Shown here piece by piece: positions 24,861-35,200 of a stretch of 47,417 nucleotides of DNA (the stretch's first letter is position 1; each line of letters begins with the position of its first letter). A program made the translations under genes and the position numbers. This DNA comes from 4572-123 sp002084545. GTDB lineage: Bacteria > Desulfobacterota > Desulfobacteria > Desulfobacterales > 4572-123. The DNA lies in NCBI GenBank assembly GCA_029939715.1, contig JAOZSJ010000015.1:1-47417 (forward strand). The letters are read 5' to 3'. The notes beneath the pieces are model-generated. The model was not told the DNA's origin. It did no database searches and was given only the letters and a program-made list of their open reading frames with translations.

Positions 24861-26629
24861 TTTTTAATTGCCTCTTCTTTCTGCACGGTTTTAAGTATCA
24901 ACTGGGAAAAGGAATTGACCGAAACATACTGGGCCAGGAATCTTTCAAGGATGCAGGCAAACAGATAAAGGCCCGCACCCACGAATTTATCTTCATCCAA
25001 TTCCATGGTTACCTGCACGCCTCGGCAGAATCCCTGTCCCATCCTCTTTGTAACATGTTTGGAACTGATGGATGATATTCCGTTTATCTGCTGTCTGGTA
25101 GCTGGTGAATTATCAAAATCATAGAGCCTGAGGATCTCTCTGAGAGCTTCCCTGCCTCCCTGCACAATTGACATGTAGTTGAGAGACAGATGGGACACAA
25201 GACGCCATTGCAGCGCCCCTTCAAGGGACGGTCTGCGCGTCTGAAGCGGTTTTATCAGGCTGTTTATACGGGAAACCGGCGCGGCGGTCTCCATGCTGAA
25301 ATCACCGGCCGGATCACCAAATGAAAGACGGGCGGGGAAATCCCGGTTAGTACAGGTGACATGAATGGTCAGGGCTTCCTCCCCGGGATCGGCAGGGTTG
25401 AAATCAAGGTCTGCAAACGAGAGGAAGACCTCCGTGCCGTTGTCGCCTTTTTTGCCGGAAGCACGCCTCTCCATATGCCAGAAGACACGGCTGCCATGAC
25501 TGTCATCTTCATCAAGATGATGCCTTACTGAATAGAAGGGCTTGAATTCAACCTCCTCTCCCGGCGAGGAGAGAGATGATGATGTCACCTTTTCTATACT
25601 GTAAATTTCGGTTGAATTCTGTCTTCTGATATCCGGAACAACACGATATTCGGTCTTTCGCTGCTCAACTCGAATGGGTTCGGCAATACGGCTGAAAAGA
25701 TTTACCGCGGGAGTGGCGTTTGTACAAAAGGTGGTTTCATTTATCACAAGATTTGATTTAGCCGGTCTGTCCAGGAAGATTTTGATATCCAGGATGTCGG
25801 TTAAGTCCAGGCCTTTAAGTCTGTCAAGTCCGAAAAAATCAAAAAAAAGGAATTTTTCCGGAAAGCAGAAATATTCGAAAAGCATGATATAACCTGGAAA
25901 AGATCTTTTGGAATAGGGGAGAACACCCTCATCCGGGTCAAATCCCACCGGTGCGATGCTGTCCATGGGCATGGCGATGATTTGTTTTTTATCCTGACTG
26001 TCCACTGCTTCACATTCCATGTGACAGACATGATTAAACAGTAGTTCATAGAGATGGAAAACATGCTGCTGCTGACCATTGAGAAAAAAACGAAGTTTTT
26101 TCCACTGGATATCGGAAACACTCTGGCCGCCAAATGCCTTTAACCGAATCGAAAGAACCTGCTGTGCGCCCCGTATCTGCTTTATGGGATCATTAAGTTC
26201 TGCGGAAACAACATCAACCGGCCACATCGCAACGGGATAGGATGTTGTAAACCGGCAGGAAGCTCCGTTAGCGGATTTGGAATAGAGAGTGGCATTTTTT
26301 TCTATTTTGTATCCACTCGACTGAATAGTCGGTTTTATGGGTTCGAATTTCACAATCGACATGGAAGGTATGGGGCGGATATAATGAGGATAAATGATGC
26401 TGAGAAGCGATTCTGTTATCTCGGGGAAATCATCATCTATTTTTTTGTGTATACGCCCGCTGATAAAGGCAAATGCCTCGATTATGCGCTCGGTGTGAGG
26501 ATCATCACACTTTTCAGGTTCCAGTCGAAGCCTGCCCGCGATCTTGGGATATTTTTTGGCAAATTCCGCACCCATCTCACGGATAAAAGTCAATTCACGT
26601 TCATAGTATGTTAAAAAATTGTCTTCCAT
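24824..26629 (-). CDS. tssF: T6SS baseplate protein TssF
   Basis: 601 residues of TssF/VasA/ImpG, the largest baseplate wedge subunit. The family-specific N-terminus is F-L-T-Y-Y-E-R-E-L-T-F-I-R, followed by F-A-K-K-Y-P-K-I-A-G-R-L and L-L-S-I-I-Y-P-H-Y. Later come F-E-Y-F-C-F-P-E-K-F-L-F and, near the end, F-C-R-G-V-Q-V-T, all typical. It is followed at once by the overlapping tssG. The gap to tssE upstream (26630-26704) contains loosely repeated CTTTAACCG units. Confidence 0.96.
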   Translation of the reverse strand: MEDNFLTYYERELTFIREMGAEFAKKYPKIAGRLRLEPEKCDDPHTERIIEAFAFISGRIHKKIDDDFPEITESLLSIIYPHYIRPIPSMSIVKFEPIKPTIQSSGYKIEKNATLYSKSANGASCRFTTSYPVAMWPVDVVSAELNDPIKQIRGAQQVLSIRLKAFGGQSVSDIQWKKLRFFLNGQQQHVFHLYELLFNHVCHMECEAVDSQDKKQIIAMPMDSIAPVGFDPDEGVLPYSKRSFPGYIMLFEYFCFPEKFLFFDFFGLDRLKGLDLTDILDIKIFLDRPAKSNLVINETTFCTNATPAVNLFSRIAEPIRVEQRKTEYRVVPDIRRQNSTEIYSIEKVTSSSLSSPGEEVEFKPFYSVRHHLDEDDSHGSRVFWHMERRASGKKGDNGTEVFLSFADLDFNPADPGEEALTIHVTCTNRDFPARLSFGDPAGDFSMETAAPVSRINSLIKPLQTRRPSLEGALQWRLVSHLSLNYMSIVQGGREALREILRLYDFDNSPATRQQINGISSISSKHVTKRMGQGFCRGVQVTMELDEDKFVGAGLYLFACILERFLAQYVSVNSFSQLILKTVQKEEAIKKWPPRNGNRVLL

Positions 26630-26659
26630 AATTTATTTTATAAGTCAGCCGACAATAAA

Positions 26660-26708
26660 CGGCTTTAACCGTCAGCTTTAACCGATAGCCGTGAACGAAA
26701 CAGCTCAT
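26660..26708. repeat. Loose short repeats between tssE and tssF
   Basis: The ten-base word GCTTTAACCG occurs twice, 13 bases apart (26662-26671 and 26675-26684), within a stretch that drifts around a seven-base period. The stretch ends at the tssE stop. It is related in style to the clearer heptamer arrays at 9695, 44576 and 45701. Confidence 0.4.
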
Positions 26709-27178
26709 CTCTTAATGGTATATTCACCTTTGTTTGTATCAAAAAAGGTGTCAAACGACACGGGTTCGGTCTCAGGTTCCACTACCAGCATACCGCTGAT
26801 CCTGAATCTGAGATTACGCTCCTTTTTAGGGTCTTCTCCAAGGTGTACGGATACATTCTTCAACCGGGGTTCAAATATAGCAATTGCTTTTTCAATATCC
26901 TGCCGTAATGTGCGCCGAACATTTGCACTCCTGGGATTTTCAGAGGTAAAATCTCCAAGGCCGTACATGAACACGGATCTATTGAGCTCCCTGTACGAGG
27001 CGGGGATGAGCAATATCTGCCTCCTGGTATTCAGGAGATTTTCAATGTCTCTAATCACCATGGCCTTGACTTGCCTGATATCGTACAACAGGCGTTGAAC
27101 AGGCTCATGGGAAACCTTAGGTTCCATATCCACAAGCCTGTCCAGGATAGTAGCCCTGCTGTTTTGTTTTTCCCGCAT
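26705..27178 (-). CDS. tssE: T6SS baseplate protein TssE (gp25-like)
   Basis: 157 residues of the gp25-like TssE family, which links the baseplate to the first sheath ring. Seen are L-L-N-T-R-R near the middle, S-V-F-M-Y-G-L-G-D-F-T, and the C-terminal I-A-I-F-E-P-R-L-K-N-V-S-V plus L-R-F-R-I-S-G-M-L. Length is normal. It starts eight bases after the tssC stop and is clearly in the same transcript. Confidence 0.93.
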   Translation of the reverse strand: MREKQNSRATILDRLVDMEPKVSHEPVQRLLYDIRQVKAMVIRDIENLLNTRRQILLIPASYRELNRSVFMYGLGDFTSENPRSANVRRTLRQDIEKAIAIFEPRLKNVSVHLGEDPKKERNLRFRISGMLVVEPETEPVSFDTFFDTNKGEYTIKR

Positions 27179-27186
27179 ACGCTATA

Positions 27187-28677
27187 CTATCCTTGTGCCG
27201 GAGGCGGCAGATCCGCGACCAGCCTCAATGAAACAGACAGTTCATCCAGTTGAAAATGGGGTTTAAGAAACGACACGGCCCTGTAAGCACCCGGCTTGCC
27301 GGGAATTTCGGTCACATCGATTCTCGCTTCACGCAAAGGATACTTGGATTTCATCTCCTGGGAGGCATTATCATCCAGAAGAACATAACTGCTGATCCAT
27401 TTGTTCAGGAAATCCTCGGCATTCTGTCGTGTCATGAAGCTTCCGATTTTATCCCGCATGATGGACTTCAGGTAATGTGCAAACCTGGATGTGGCAAGCA
27501 GATACTGAAGCTGTGATGAGAGTTTAGCGTTGGCATTGGCCGAATCAGAGTCATACACCTTTGGCTTATTGACAGTCTGGGTACTGAAAAATGCCGCATA
27601 GTCTGTCCCCTTGCAGTGGACCAGGGGTACAAAACCAAGATCAGCGAATTCCTTTTCACGCCGGTCCGTAATGGCTATTTCAGTGGGGCACTTGAGTGCA
27701 ACATCGCCTTCGTCCGTCTTGAATGTATGGGTAGGCAGATCTTCCACAAGTCCTCCGCCTTCCACACCCCGGATGGCAGCGCACCAGCTGAATTTGGCAA
27801 AGGCATCAGTCAGGCGGGTGCCAAGAGCATAGGCGGCATTTCCCCATAGATATTTACTGCTGTCGGTCCCGTCAACTTCTTCCTCATAATTGAAGGCCTC
27901 CACAGGGACATTATCCTGTCCGTAGGGGAGTCTCATCAGGATATGGGGAAGGGCCAGGGAGACATATCGGGAGTCTTCGGTATCACGGAAAGCTCTCCAT
28001 TTGGCATAATCAGCACCCGAGAAAATTTTGGCAAGATCCCTTGGACCACCCAGCTCTTCGAAGCTGTCCCAGTTAAACAACTTGGGAGACGCCGCCGAGA
28101 TAAAAGGCGCATGGGCCGCGGCAGCGACCTCGGACAGTTTTCCCAGAAGGGCTATGTCCTGCGGATGAGCACTGAATTCATAATCCCCGATCAAGGCGCC
28201 GTAGGAAGCGCCGCCGAACATTCCGTATTCCTCTTCATAAACTTTTTTGAAAAGGGCGGACTGATCAAATTCGCTCGCCTTTTCCATGTCTTTGAGGAGA
28301 TCTTTTTTGGATGCATTCATCACCCGGATCTTCATTCGCTCCCCGGTTTCGCTTTTCATGACAAGGTAATTCAACCCGCGCCATGATCCCTCAAGCTTTT
28401 GAAAATCAGGATGGTGCATCACTTCGTTCAGTTGAGAGGAAATCAGCTTGTCTATCTGGGCTATCCTGGAATTGATCATGGACTCCGTGTCTTTGGAAAC
28501 CGTCATGGTACCTTCCATGATCTGCCCGACAAATTCGCCGATAAGGTCTTTGGCGCCGGCTCTCTGGCTTTCATCCCTGACCAGTCTGCCCTCATCCAGA
28601 ATTTGATCCAGAAGGGTTTTTTCTTCCGTAACTTCCCGTGCTTGATCCTGTTGCGTATCTTGCTGATTTTCAGCCAT
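27187..28677 (-). CDS. tssC: T6SS contractile sheath large subunit TssC
   Basis: 496 residues of TssC/VipB/ImpC. Motifs include H-H-P-D-F-Q-K-L-E-G-S-W-R-G-L-N-Y-L-V, A-H-A-P-F-I-S-A-A, L-A-L-P-H-I-L-M-R-L-P-Y-G and Y-L-W-G-N-A-A-Y. The complete C-terminal domain is present (L-N-K-W-I-S-S-Y-V, P-L-R-E-A-R-I-D-V, K-P-H-F-Q-L-D-E-L). The frame extends to a GTG at 28686, but GGGAGG lies eight bases before the ATG at 28677, giving M-A-E-N-Q-Q. It lies ten bases after tssB, the usual pairing. Confidence 0.97.
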   Translation of the reverse strand: MAENQQDTQQDQAREVTEEKTLLDQILDEGRLVRDESQRAGAKDLIGEFVGQIMEGTMTVSKDTESMINSRIAQIDKLISSQLNEVMHHPDFQKLEGSWRGLNYLVMKSETGERMKIRVMNASKKDLLKDMEKASEFDQSALFKKVYEEEYGMFGGASYGALIGDYEFSAHPQDIALLGKLSEVAAAAHAPFISAASPKLFNWDSFEELGGPRDLAKIFSGADYAKWRAFRDTEDSRYVSLALPHILMRLPYGQDNVPVEAFNYEEEVDGTDSSKYLWGNAAYALGTRLTDAFAKFSWCAAIRGVEGGGLVEDLPTHTFKTDEGDVALKCPTEIAITDRREKEFADLGFVPLVHCKGTDYAAFFSTQTVNKPKVYDSDSANANAKLSSQLQYLLATSRFAHYLKSIMRDKIGSFMTRQNAEDFLNKWISSYVLLDDNASQEMKSKYPLREARIDVTEIPGKPGAYRAVSFLKPHFQLDELSVSLRLVADLPPPAQG

Positions 28678-28696
28678 ATCCATCACCTCCCTTTAT

Positions 28697-29221
28697 TTAT
28701 TCGTCTTTTCCCGCTTCCGGTTTTTCAACACCCGCCTCGGACCCGAGTTTTTCCAGGGTATCGGTGCTTGAAATAACATCCTGAAGCAATTCATCCAGCT
28801 TGTCGTTTCCATCCAGTTTGTTGAGCAGATCTGAAAGCTTTTTTCGGGCATCTACCAGTTTTCGTACCGGTGTTATCTGCTCGGCAACACGCTCGGGATG
28901 AAAATCATCCATGGATTTAAACCTAAGCTCTACAGCCATTTTCGAGTCGTCATCGGTAAGCTTGTTGTCAGCTCTGAAGGCGAGCCTTGGTTTCATGCCG
29001 GCAAGAACGGTATCGAAATTATCCCTGTCGATTTCCACGAACTTTCTGTCTTTGAGCTTTGGCAGAGGTTCATCCGGTTTGCCGGACAAATCTCCAAGGA
29101 CACCTACGACAAAAGGGATCTCCTTCATCTCGATCGCGTCACCCACTTCCACATCATAGGTTATCTGAACCCTGGGGGCTCTTACCCTGTCGAGGGTATG
29201 CTGTAAACTCTCCTTAGCCAT
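28697..29221 (-). CDS. tssB: T6SS contractile sheath small subunit TssB
   Basis: 174 residues of TssB/VipA/ImpB, which forms the sheath with TssC. Typical features are R-V-Q-I-T-Y-D-V-E-V-G-D-A-I-E, E-I-P-F-V-V-G-V-L-G-D-L-S-G, F-V-E-I-D-R-D-N-F-D and S-M-D-D-F-H-P-E-R-V. The C-terminal helix includes L-L-N-K-L-D-G-N-D-K-L-D-E-L-L. AAAGGAGG precedes the ATG. It serves as a direct comparator for the N-terminal half of the fused protein at 16933-18507. Confidence 0.97.
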   Translation of the reverse strand: MAKESLQHTLDRVRAPRVQITYDVEVGDAIEMKEIPFVVGVLGDLSGKPDEPLPKLKDRKFVEIDRDNFDTVLAGMKPRLAFRADNKLTDDDSKMAVELRFKSMDDFHPERVAEQITPVRKLVDARKKLSDLLNKLDGNDKLDELLQDVISSTDTLEKLGSEAGVEKPEAGKDE

Positions 29222-29273
29222 GGTTTATCCTCCTTTTTGTTGATTGGATTATTCCTGAATTTTCAATCCTGTA

Positions 29274-30668
29274 TTATTCATATTTCATCGCCTTTGTTAT
29301 ATCTTTTGTAACAATCCTTGGATAAAGCTCATAATATGCTTTGTTAATGTCGTCATCCGGGGCGCCTTCCACTGTCAGAATCTGATAGTAGATATCAAGC
29401 ACTTCCGCTATCCACATGGGGGATTCCCACTGTTCGAGGCCCAGTTGTTCAATTAATCCATACAATTCTTCCATAATCGGCCTTGCAAGTCCAGGTTTCC
29501 CCGCCTTGATGCACAGCCTGACGATCAGAAGCCGATACCTGCTCTGCTGTCTTATGGATGGCGCACTGCTCGAGGCGTGAAGAAGGGTTGCCAGTGCTTT
29601 TTTTATACCCGAGGACTGCAGAATGTTCAAAGCCTCATCCCAAAATGCCTGTTCCATGGAATCGGAATCGTTTGGAATATTCGAAGGTAACTGCATGGAA
29701 GCGGCCGGTACTGAAGCGCCGCCGCTTACCGGCGTCACTGGTCTGGCCAAAGGTTCAGCCGATTCCGTTACTCCGGCTGCATTGTTATCCTGTGCTGTTT
29801 TTGAAGAATTTTTTACCTCAATACCGGCCTCTGGTACGGCTTCAATTTCCGGTTCGGGATCAGGTTCAATTTCCCGCTTTTTTTTTAGTGTCCGTGAAAT
29901 AAAGAGTGCACAGTCTTCAATGGACTGCTTCAGCTCCGACAGTCTGGGGCCATCGTTCCCGAATTTTTCATCCACTGTTTCGTCAAAGGTCTTAAAAGCT
30001 TCCGCACATGATGTAAGAACTTCATCTAATTCCACATAAAATGCCTTTGACGACGAGGCGACGGCACCGTCAAAATCTTCGGCCGGCAGTTTGCCGTCAG
30101 CTATTTTTTCATCGCGTGCCGCCTTTTTGCTGTCATTGACGTCACCAAACTCGTTCACAAGATCCTTAGCGGAACCCACCTGACGGGATTCCTGCCATAA
30201 CGACCACGAATAGCCTGGTGAAACACGAGGGTCGGTTACCGGAATTTCTTTAACGGGGAGCCAGAGCTTATTGTTTAAAAACTCCAAAGGACCAACCCTG
30301 TAATCCAGATCATCATCATCAATTTCCGGATAAACATTGTCCCAGAAATCCTTTAAAAAACAGGTGAGAATGCCGAGACCTGTCGCAAGACCTTTAAAAC
30401 CCTGGATTCTTACAAGCGCCTCTGTAAGCCATGCGGCAATCTGGAGATCTTTGCTCCTTTTTGAAAGTGCCTCCCCGCAAAGCCCCATAACCTTGTCCCA
30501 GTCGGCAACTTTTATTTCATATTCCCATTCTCCACGGTCAAGTTCATCATCGGCTCGTCTGGCCTCTTTTATTTCATCATAGACCGGGTCATAACGGAGG
30601 TTTTCACCACAAGGGTTTTCTCCGGGTATCGGAGAGGTGATTGCATTGATATCAATTGTATATTTCAT
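29274..30668 (-). CDS. tssA: T6SS baseplate/sheath-priming protein TssA
   Basis: 464 residues of the TssA/ImpA family with the conserved N-terminal ImpA_N domain (P-I-P-G-E-N-P-C-G-E-N-L-R-Y-D and K-D-L-Q-I-A-A-W-L-T-E-A-L). A long acidic, proline-containing linker (about 260-330) precedes a C-terminal helical domain ending near Y-P-R-I-V-T-K. TssA coordinates baseplate docking and sheath polymerisation. The frame extends to 30686, but GGAG lies about eight bases before the ATG at 30668 (M-K-Y-T-I-D-I), which is the preferred start. This N-terminus overlaps the 3' end of tagJ by a few bases. Confidence 0.9.
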   Translation of the reverse strand: MKYTIDINAITSPIPGENPCGENLRYDPVYDEIKEARRADDELDRGEWEYEIKVADWDKVMGLCGEALSKRSKDLQIAAWLTEALVRIQGFKGLATGLGILTCFLKDFWDNVYPEIDDDDLDYRVGPLEFLNNKLWLPVKEIPVTDPRVSPGYSWSLWQESRQVGSAKDLVNEFGDVNDSKKAARDEKIADGKLPAEDFDGAVASSSKAFYVELDEVLTSCAEAFKTFDETVDEKFGNDGPRLSELKQSIEDCALFISRTLKKKREIEPDPEPEIEAVPEAGIEVKNSSKTAQDNNAAGVTESAEPLARPVTPVSGGASVPAASMQLPSNIPNDSDSMEQAFWDEALNILQSSGIKKALATLLHASSSAPSIRQQSRYRLLIVRLCIKAGKPGLARPIMEELYGLIEQLGLEQWESPMWIAEVLDIYYQILTVEGAPDDDINKAYYELYPRIVTKDITKAMKYE

Positions 30669-30672
30669 TATT

Positions 30673-31473
30673 TTACTCCACTGCAAGCGGATTGAAAATT
30701 ATTTGTTGAATTTCAAGTATCCCGACGTCTTCCTCGCCGGCCTGGAAAACCTGCCGGCCCGCTCCCTGATAAATTTTTTCTCCCAGGTCTATCCAGTCGG
30801 TCATCTCTCCTCGTTTCAATCGATCATCGGGTAAGAGAAATGTTTCCGGGTAAATCACCGGCAGAAAGCAGTTGAGCGTTAATCCTTCCCAGGTTGTAAT
30901 CGTTGCCGAAGCCCACAAAAGGTCCAGGAAACTTTTTGGCGGGGCAAGGGTCAATTCCCGAACAAATTCAAAGGGCAAAAGAATATAGCGTTCGTGGACA
31001 AACGCTTCCAGAAAGCAGAACAACCGTGTGTCCGTACCCTGGAACCCAGTAAATTGTTTATTGTTCCAGGTTCCTGAAACACCAGGACGACGGCCGGCGA
31101 TTTCCAGAAAATCGGCCTTGGCAGCCTGGAACTCGCCCTTGTTTAGCTTTTGACAGGCATCCTCATAAATTTTCTGGTAATTCGGAGGTTCCGGCAAAAA
31201 AGAGGGCGCTTGTTTACCATGGATAACTTCAAGCCGTTCCGTTTCAGCTTGAATCAGGTTCAGCCAGGGCTGAACTCCGGCCTGGCTGTTTGAATCCCGG
31301 GATGCAATAATTTCAAGGTGCCGGCGGGCTTTATCCCATTCGCCCATGCAGGCCAGAACCTGAAACAAAAGAATGCGGTTTCCCTGGTCGGCTGGAGAGG
31401 CTTTCACGGCAGCCACCAGTTCTGCCCGTGCCTGAGCCAGCGGGCCGGATTTAATAAGTTCTTTTAGTTCCAT
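30673..31473 (-). CDS. tagJ: T6SS accessory protein TagJ (ImpE family)
   Basis: 266 residues. The ImpE/SciE family is visible in L-A-Q-A-R-A-E-L-V-A-A-V-K, L-L-F-Q-V-L-A-C-M-G-E-W-D-K-A and the C-terminal R-F-C-like region L-F-C-F-L-E-A-F-V with Y-I-L-L-P-F-E. TagJ binds the sheath (TssB) in some systems and is thought to assist ClpV-dependent turnover. It lies directly upstream of tssA. AAAGGT precedes the ATG. Confidence 0.88.
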   Translation of the reverse strand: MELKELIKSGPLAQARAELVAAVKASPADQGNRILLFQVLACMGEWDKARRHLEIIASRDSNSQAGVQPWLNLIQAETERLEVIHGKQAPSFLPEPPNYQKIYEDACQKLNKGEFQAAKADFLEIAGRRPGVSGTWNNKQFTGFQGTDTRLFCFLEAFVHERYILLPFEFVRELTLAPPKSFLDLLWASATITTWEGLTLNCFLPVIYPETFLLPDDRLKRGEMTDWIDLGEKIYQGAGRQVFQAGEEDVGILEIQQIIFNPLAVE

Positions 31474-31493
31474 GAGAAATACCTTTGTGTTTT

Positions 31494-32294
31494 TTATATA
31501 GTTTGCGCCGGTAAACGGTTGTCATCCGATTCTATCGACCAAAGCCGGGTAAAATCCCTGATACCAAGAGGCCGGAAAAAAAAGCCCAGATAGGATTTTT
31601 CCGGTATTCCGCCCATTACAAAAGCGCTGGGCGGATCAACAGACTGTTTTACTAACTGTAAACTCCATGACCTGGCCAGATTCAGCGGGTTTTCAGTTGC
31701 CGGATTCATAATTTCCCAAAAAAGCTGTTTCTGTTGTGAAACGGGTTTTTCGAATGAAGGCAGTCGGTTTATATCATCACCGGAACGCGGCGCGCCCCGA
31801 TCTGAACGCCGGGTTTCTGATTCTTTCAGGTGCATGTTGATTAACCGCCAGTTTGCCAAAGGGGGGGCAAGACGTCCGATTTCCTTTTTAAGTGATTGTA
31901 AATCCGAAAACCTGCCGGCAGCCAGGGATTCCATCTGTTTCCAGGTATTTTCAAGAGCAAATGGCAGCAGTTCCAGATGTGACCGCCATTTGATTACGGT
32001 ACCGGCTCCTATAATAAGGAGAGGGTATGGACGCCCAAGGCCGTCGCTGCTGTCCCGGATGATGCCGCAAACCAGGGTGTCGGGCAGTGCACCTTTTACC
32101 CAGAAACGCCAGGAATAAAGGGTCCGGCCGTATTCGGGCCGTGTTTTAAGCTGAGTATAACCCTTATCCATCCATTCGATAAAAGCGTTCAGCAGGGGAT
32201 GCTGCGTGGCAATTCTGAAATAATCCCGGCTCGCGGGATGTTTGCCGTTTGCACACCATTCCCATTTTTTTCCGGCATTTAAAGATCCCAGCAC
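31494..32294 (-). CDS. tagF: TagF-domain protein (ImpM-like)
   Basis: 266 residues with an N-terminal TagF/ImpM-type region: W-C-A-N-G-K-H-P-A-S-R-D-Y-F, then a short-helix segment and L-G-R-P-Y-P-L-L-I-I-G. TagF acts as a post-translational repressor of T6SS assembly in Pseudomonas, usually opposed to the PpkA/Fha threonine phosphorylation pathway. No kinase, phosphatase or FHA protein is in this window. The start is a GTG with GGAG eight bases upstream, inside the 3' end of tssM (16-base overlap). Confidence 0.85.
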   Translation of the reverse strand: MLGSLNAGKKWEWCANGKHPASRDYFRIATQHPLLNAFIEWMDKGYTQLKTRPEYGRTLYSWRFWVKGALPDTLVCGIIRDSSDGLGRPYPLLIIGAGTVIKWRSHLELLPFALENTWKQMESLAAGRFSDLQSLKKEIGRLAPPLANWRLINMHLKESETRRSDRGAPRSGDDINRLPSFEKPVSQQKQLFWEIMNPATENPLNLARSWSLQLVKQSVDPPSAFVMGGIPEKSYLGFFFRPLGIRDFTRLWSIESDDNRLPAQTI

Positions 32295-35200
32295 TTAGTA
32301 ATCTCCTGAGGCACCTTTGGCACCTTGGGGCCTTGTTTTCGTTTTTTAGCGGCAGCCGCTTTTTTACGTTCGGCATCTTCTATGGCATATACGGCGCTTA
32401 AAAGCGGCTTATGTCCGTTTAATCCGTAATTCACCCGGATCGACTTGATGTTAAGCCCTTTAAGGGCCTTTTCCTGCCTGGGGAAATCCTTCGGGTAAAA
32501 TATTTTTTTTCCCCTGGCAAAATCTTTCAAAAAATTTACAAAAGCTTTTTCACCGGTGTATTTCCTGGCCAGCACAAGGTCTCCTACCTGGATTTGAAAA
32601 GTAATATCACCGCAACTGCCCGGCGACCAGTTGAATGTTTTATGCACGGGATAGTTCAGGTTGGTCAGCTTCTGACTTCCCTCGGCACACTGAAGTTCAA
32701 GCACTGTCGCGTGCGGCTGCACAACTGCATCGGCGTTTGCATCGGTAGGAAGGCCTTTTATCGAAACAAAATAATTTGATTTAAGCGGTTTAACCGGCAC
32801 ACTCGTTTCCATTTTGGCAACACGGGCGGGGGTCATGGCTGTGACGCCTTTTGTAAAAAAGTTTAAAAATTCATCGGAGAAAGGAATTGTTTTTCCCTCT
32901 ATTTTTCGAGCAAAATAGCCTTTTTTCAGGGTCCGACCGATAAAAGGCGCAGCAGGGCCCTTGATAAACTTTACGGCAAATCCATCCTGCCCCAGCAGAA
33001 TTTCGTTAATAACTCTTTTTTTTGTAACTCCCTGAATTTCGACTAGAACTTGCTGTTCCCAGATTGTGGATAGCCGGCAGGCGGTCTCTTTACATACAAA
33101 ATCCCAATAATAATCAAGGGGGCCTGTTATCAGGTCCCAGAAAATCCGGTCTTCGGGTTTTACGCTTTGCAGTGCGGCTTTCATATCGGCAATGGCGTTT
33201 TTTGCCATGAAAAAGGAAGATTTTCCTTCAGAAGGATCTTCGCTGAACATCTGACCGGCCATTTGAAACGCCACCCTCCTGGAAGATGCGGCCGGGGCAA
33301 TAGCACCAAGTGCCTTGCGGTATCGGGTCAGGGCATCGACGACCATGAGTTGTGATTTAATATCCAACCGCCGTCCGCCTTTAATGTCTATTTTCTTTTC
33401 TATTCTTGCAACCTTGGCCTTTACCTGGCTGGCCGCCCGTTCGATAATGCCTGATTTAACGATTTTTTTCGGAGCAGTCTTTCCGGCCTGATCCATGGCG
33501 ATTCCATACTCATAAACCAGATCTATCCATGACGGCACATTCCCGGTATCAATCAACGGCAAAAGGTCCTGGCGCATTTTTTCAAGAAAAACAAAATAGG
33601 GACTGTTGTCAAACGCCATGCCTGCTGCAACGGGCTGCCATTCTTCGAGGCCTTGAAGCCGTTCTATGCCCCGGGTAAAATTCGCGGCAAAAAGATGCCA
33701 TTTTTCAAGATAGGCATCGAAATACCACTGTTTGAACTCAAGCTTACGTTCGGCAATGATCAATGGGTCGGGCAGGGCCGACTCAATTTCCCCAAGGAAA
33801 GCATCGATTTTTTTCTTTCCTTTTGCAGTATAGGCCGCGGGTATCAAAGGTTCTTCCGTCAGATCAAGACTTCCGCCCCAGAAATCAGCCAGGGTCGGCC
33901 CGGCGAGATCAGGGTCATTGTCAACCCACTGGACCAGCCAGTTGAGGTTGGATCGTTTGTTGATCAAAATATGTTTCAGCCATGTTTGTAAATTATTCAT
34001 CTCCCGGTTGAGTACGATCGGGTCCTGGCGCCAGAGCAGCGAATGCAGATACAACCCGGCAAATTTTTCTTTAAGCTCGGGAATAATCTCATGGCCCGGT
34101 TTTATGGCGATGGCTTCGTAAGACGGTTGTCCCATGGCTGCCATCTTTTCAGCATCTTTTTCTTCAAGCCGGGCCTTAATCAGGTTGATGCGCTTGACAA
34201 GATAATCCACATACTGAACAATAATCTTTTCGGAAGTGACATCCGAAAAACCGGTCATGGACTGAGTCATCTGCTCTTCAAGAGGAAGCATGAACCCGTC
34301 TTTAAAAAGCCGGCAGTATTTTTCTTTCATTGTGTTTTCAACATCCAGGCTCTGATTCAGGCCCATGCGTGGAATCCACCAGTGTCTGTTCTGTTTTTCA
34401 ATTTTTAAAACGGCCTGCTGAAACCGGTTCATGGTAATGACATCGTTGAACAGTTCCCCGGACAGAAGAGCCGGCTTTGAAAATTCGCGTGATATCGTGC
34501 GTATAGTTTGAAGATTTTTTACAAAAGTAAAACTGAGCAGCCCGCAGAGGGCAAGCACCAGGGCAACCCAGGATGTCAGGCCCAGGTTGCGGGTAAGGCG
34601 TCCCCATTCAAGGGTACGCTGCGTGGGCGCAAACAGGGCTCGGTCGCGCGGGAAAATTTTTGTAAACAGATCGTGCAGAAACAGCCCCCGGTTGGTTCCG
34701 GGCAGAACATCCCGCGTGCCGATGAGTCCCAGGGCATTTAAAAAATGAGAATATGGGCTCCCTTCCTGACGTCCGCTGCTGAAAAACAGGCCCCTTAAAA
34801 GAGGCGATTCCTGGTATGGATTTTTCTGGAAAGCTCCTTTGGAAAAAGCGTCCAGGCCGGATTTGAGCCGTTCAAATTCCTCGGGAAAAAGCAACAGGCC
34901 GGGATCGACACCCTGACCGTCGGTGCGGTCTTTTGTCTTTTGCAGTACCAGCAGTCTCAGATCCCGCAGTTTTTCTCCGATCGTCCTGACGGCCCGTCCC
35001 GGAAAGGAATCTGTTTCTCCGGTCATATGGAGATTTATCATTCCCATGGCCTGTTCGTGATTCTTTTCAGTCAACTGATCGCAGAACTGGGTCATTCCCT
35101 GCACCAGGTCGCATTTGGTTACCAGCAGGTAAACCGGAAATCTGGCACCTAAAACCCGCATGAGTTCATCGATGCGCTGTCTGATTTTACGCCCGTCCGC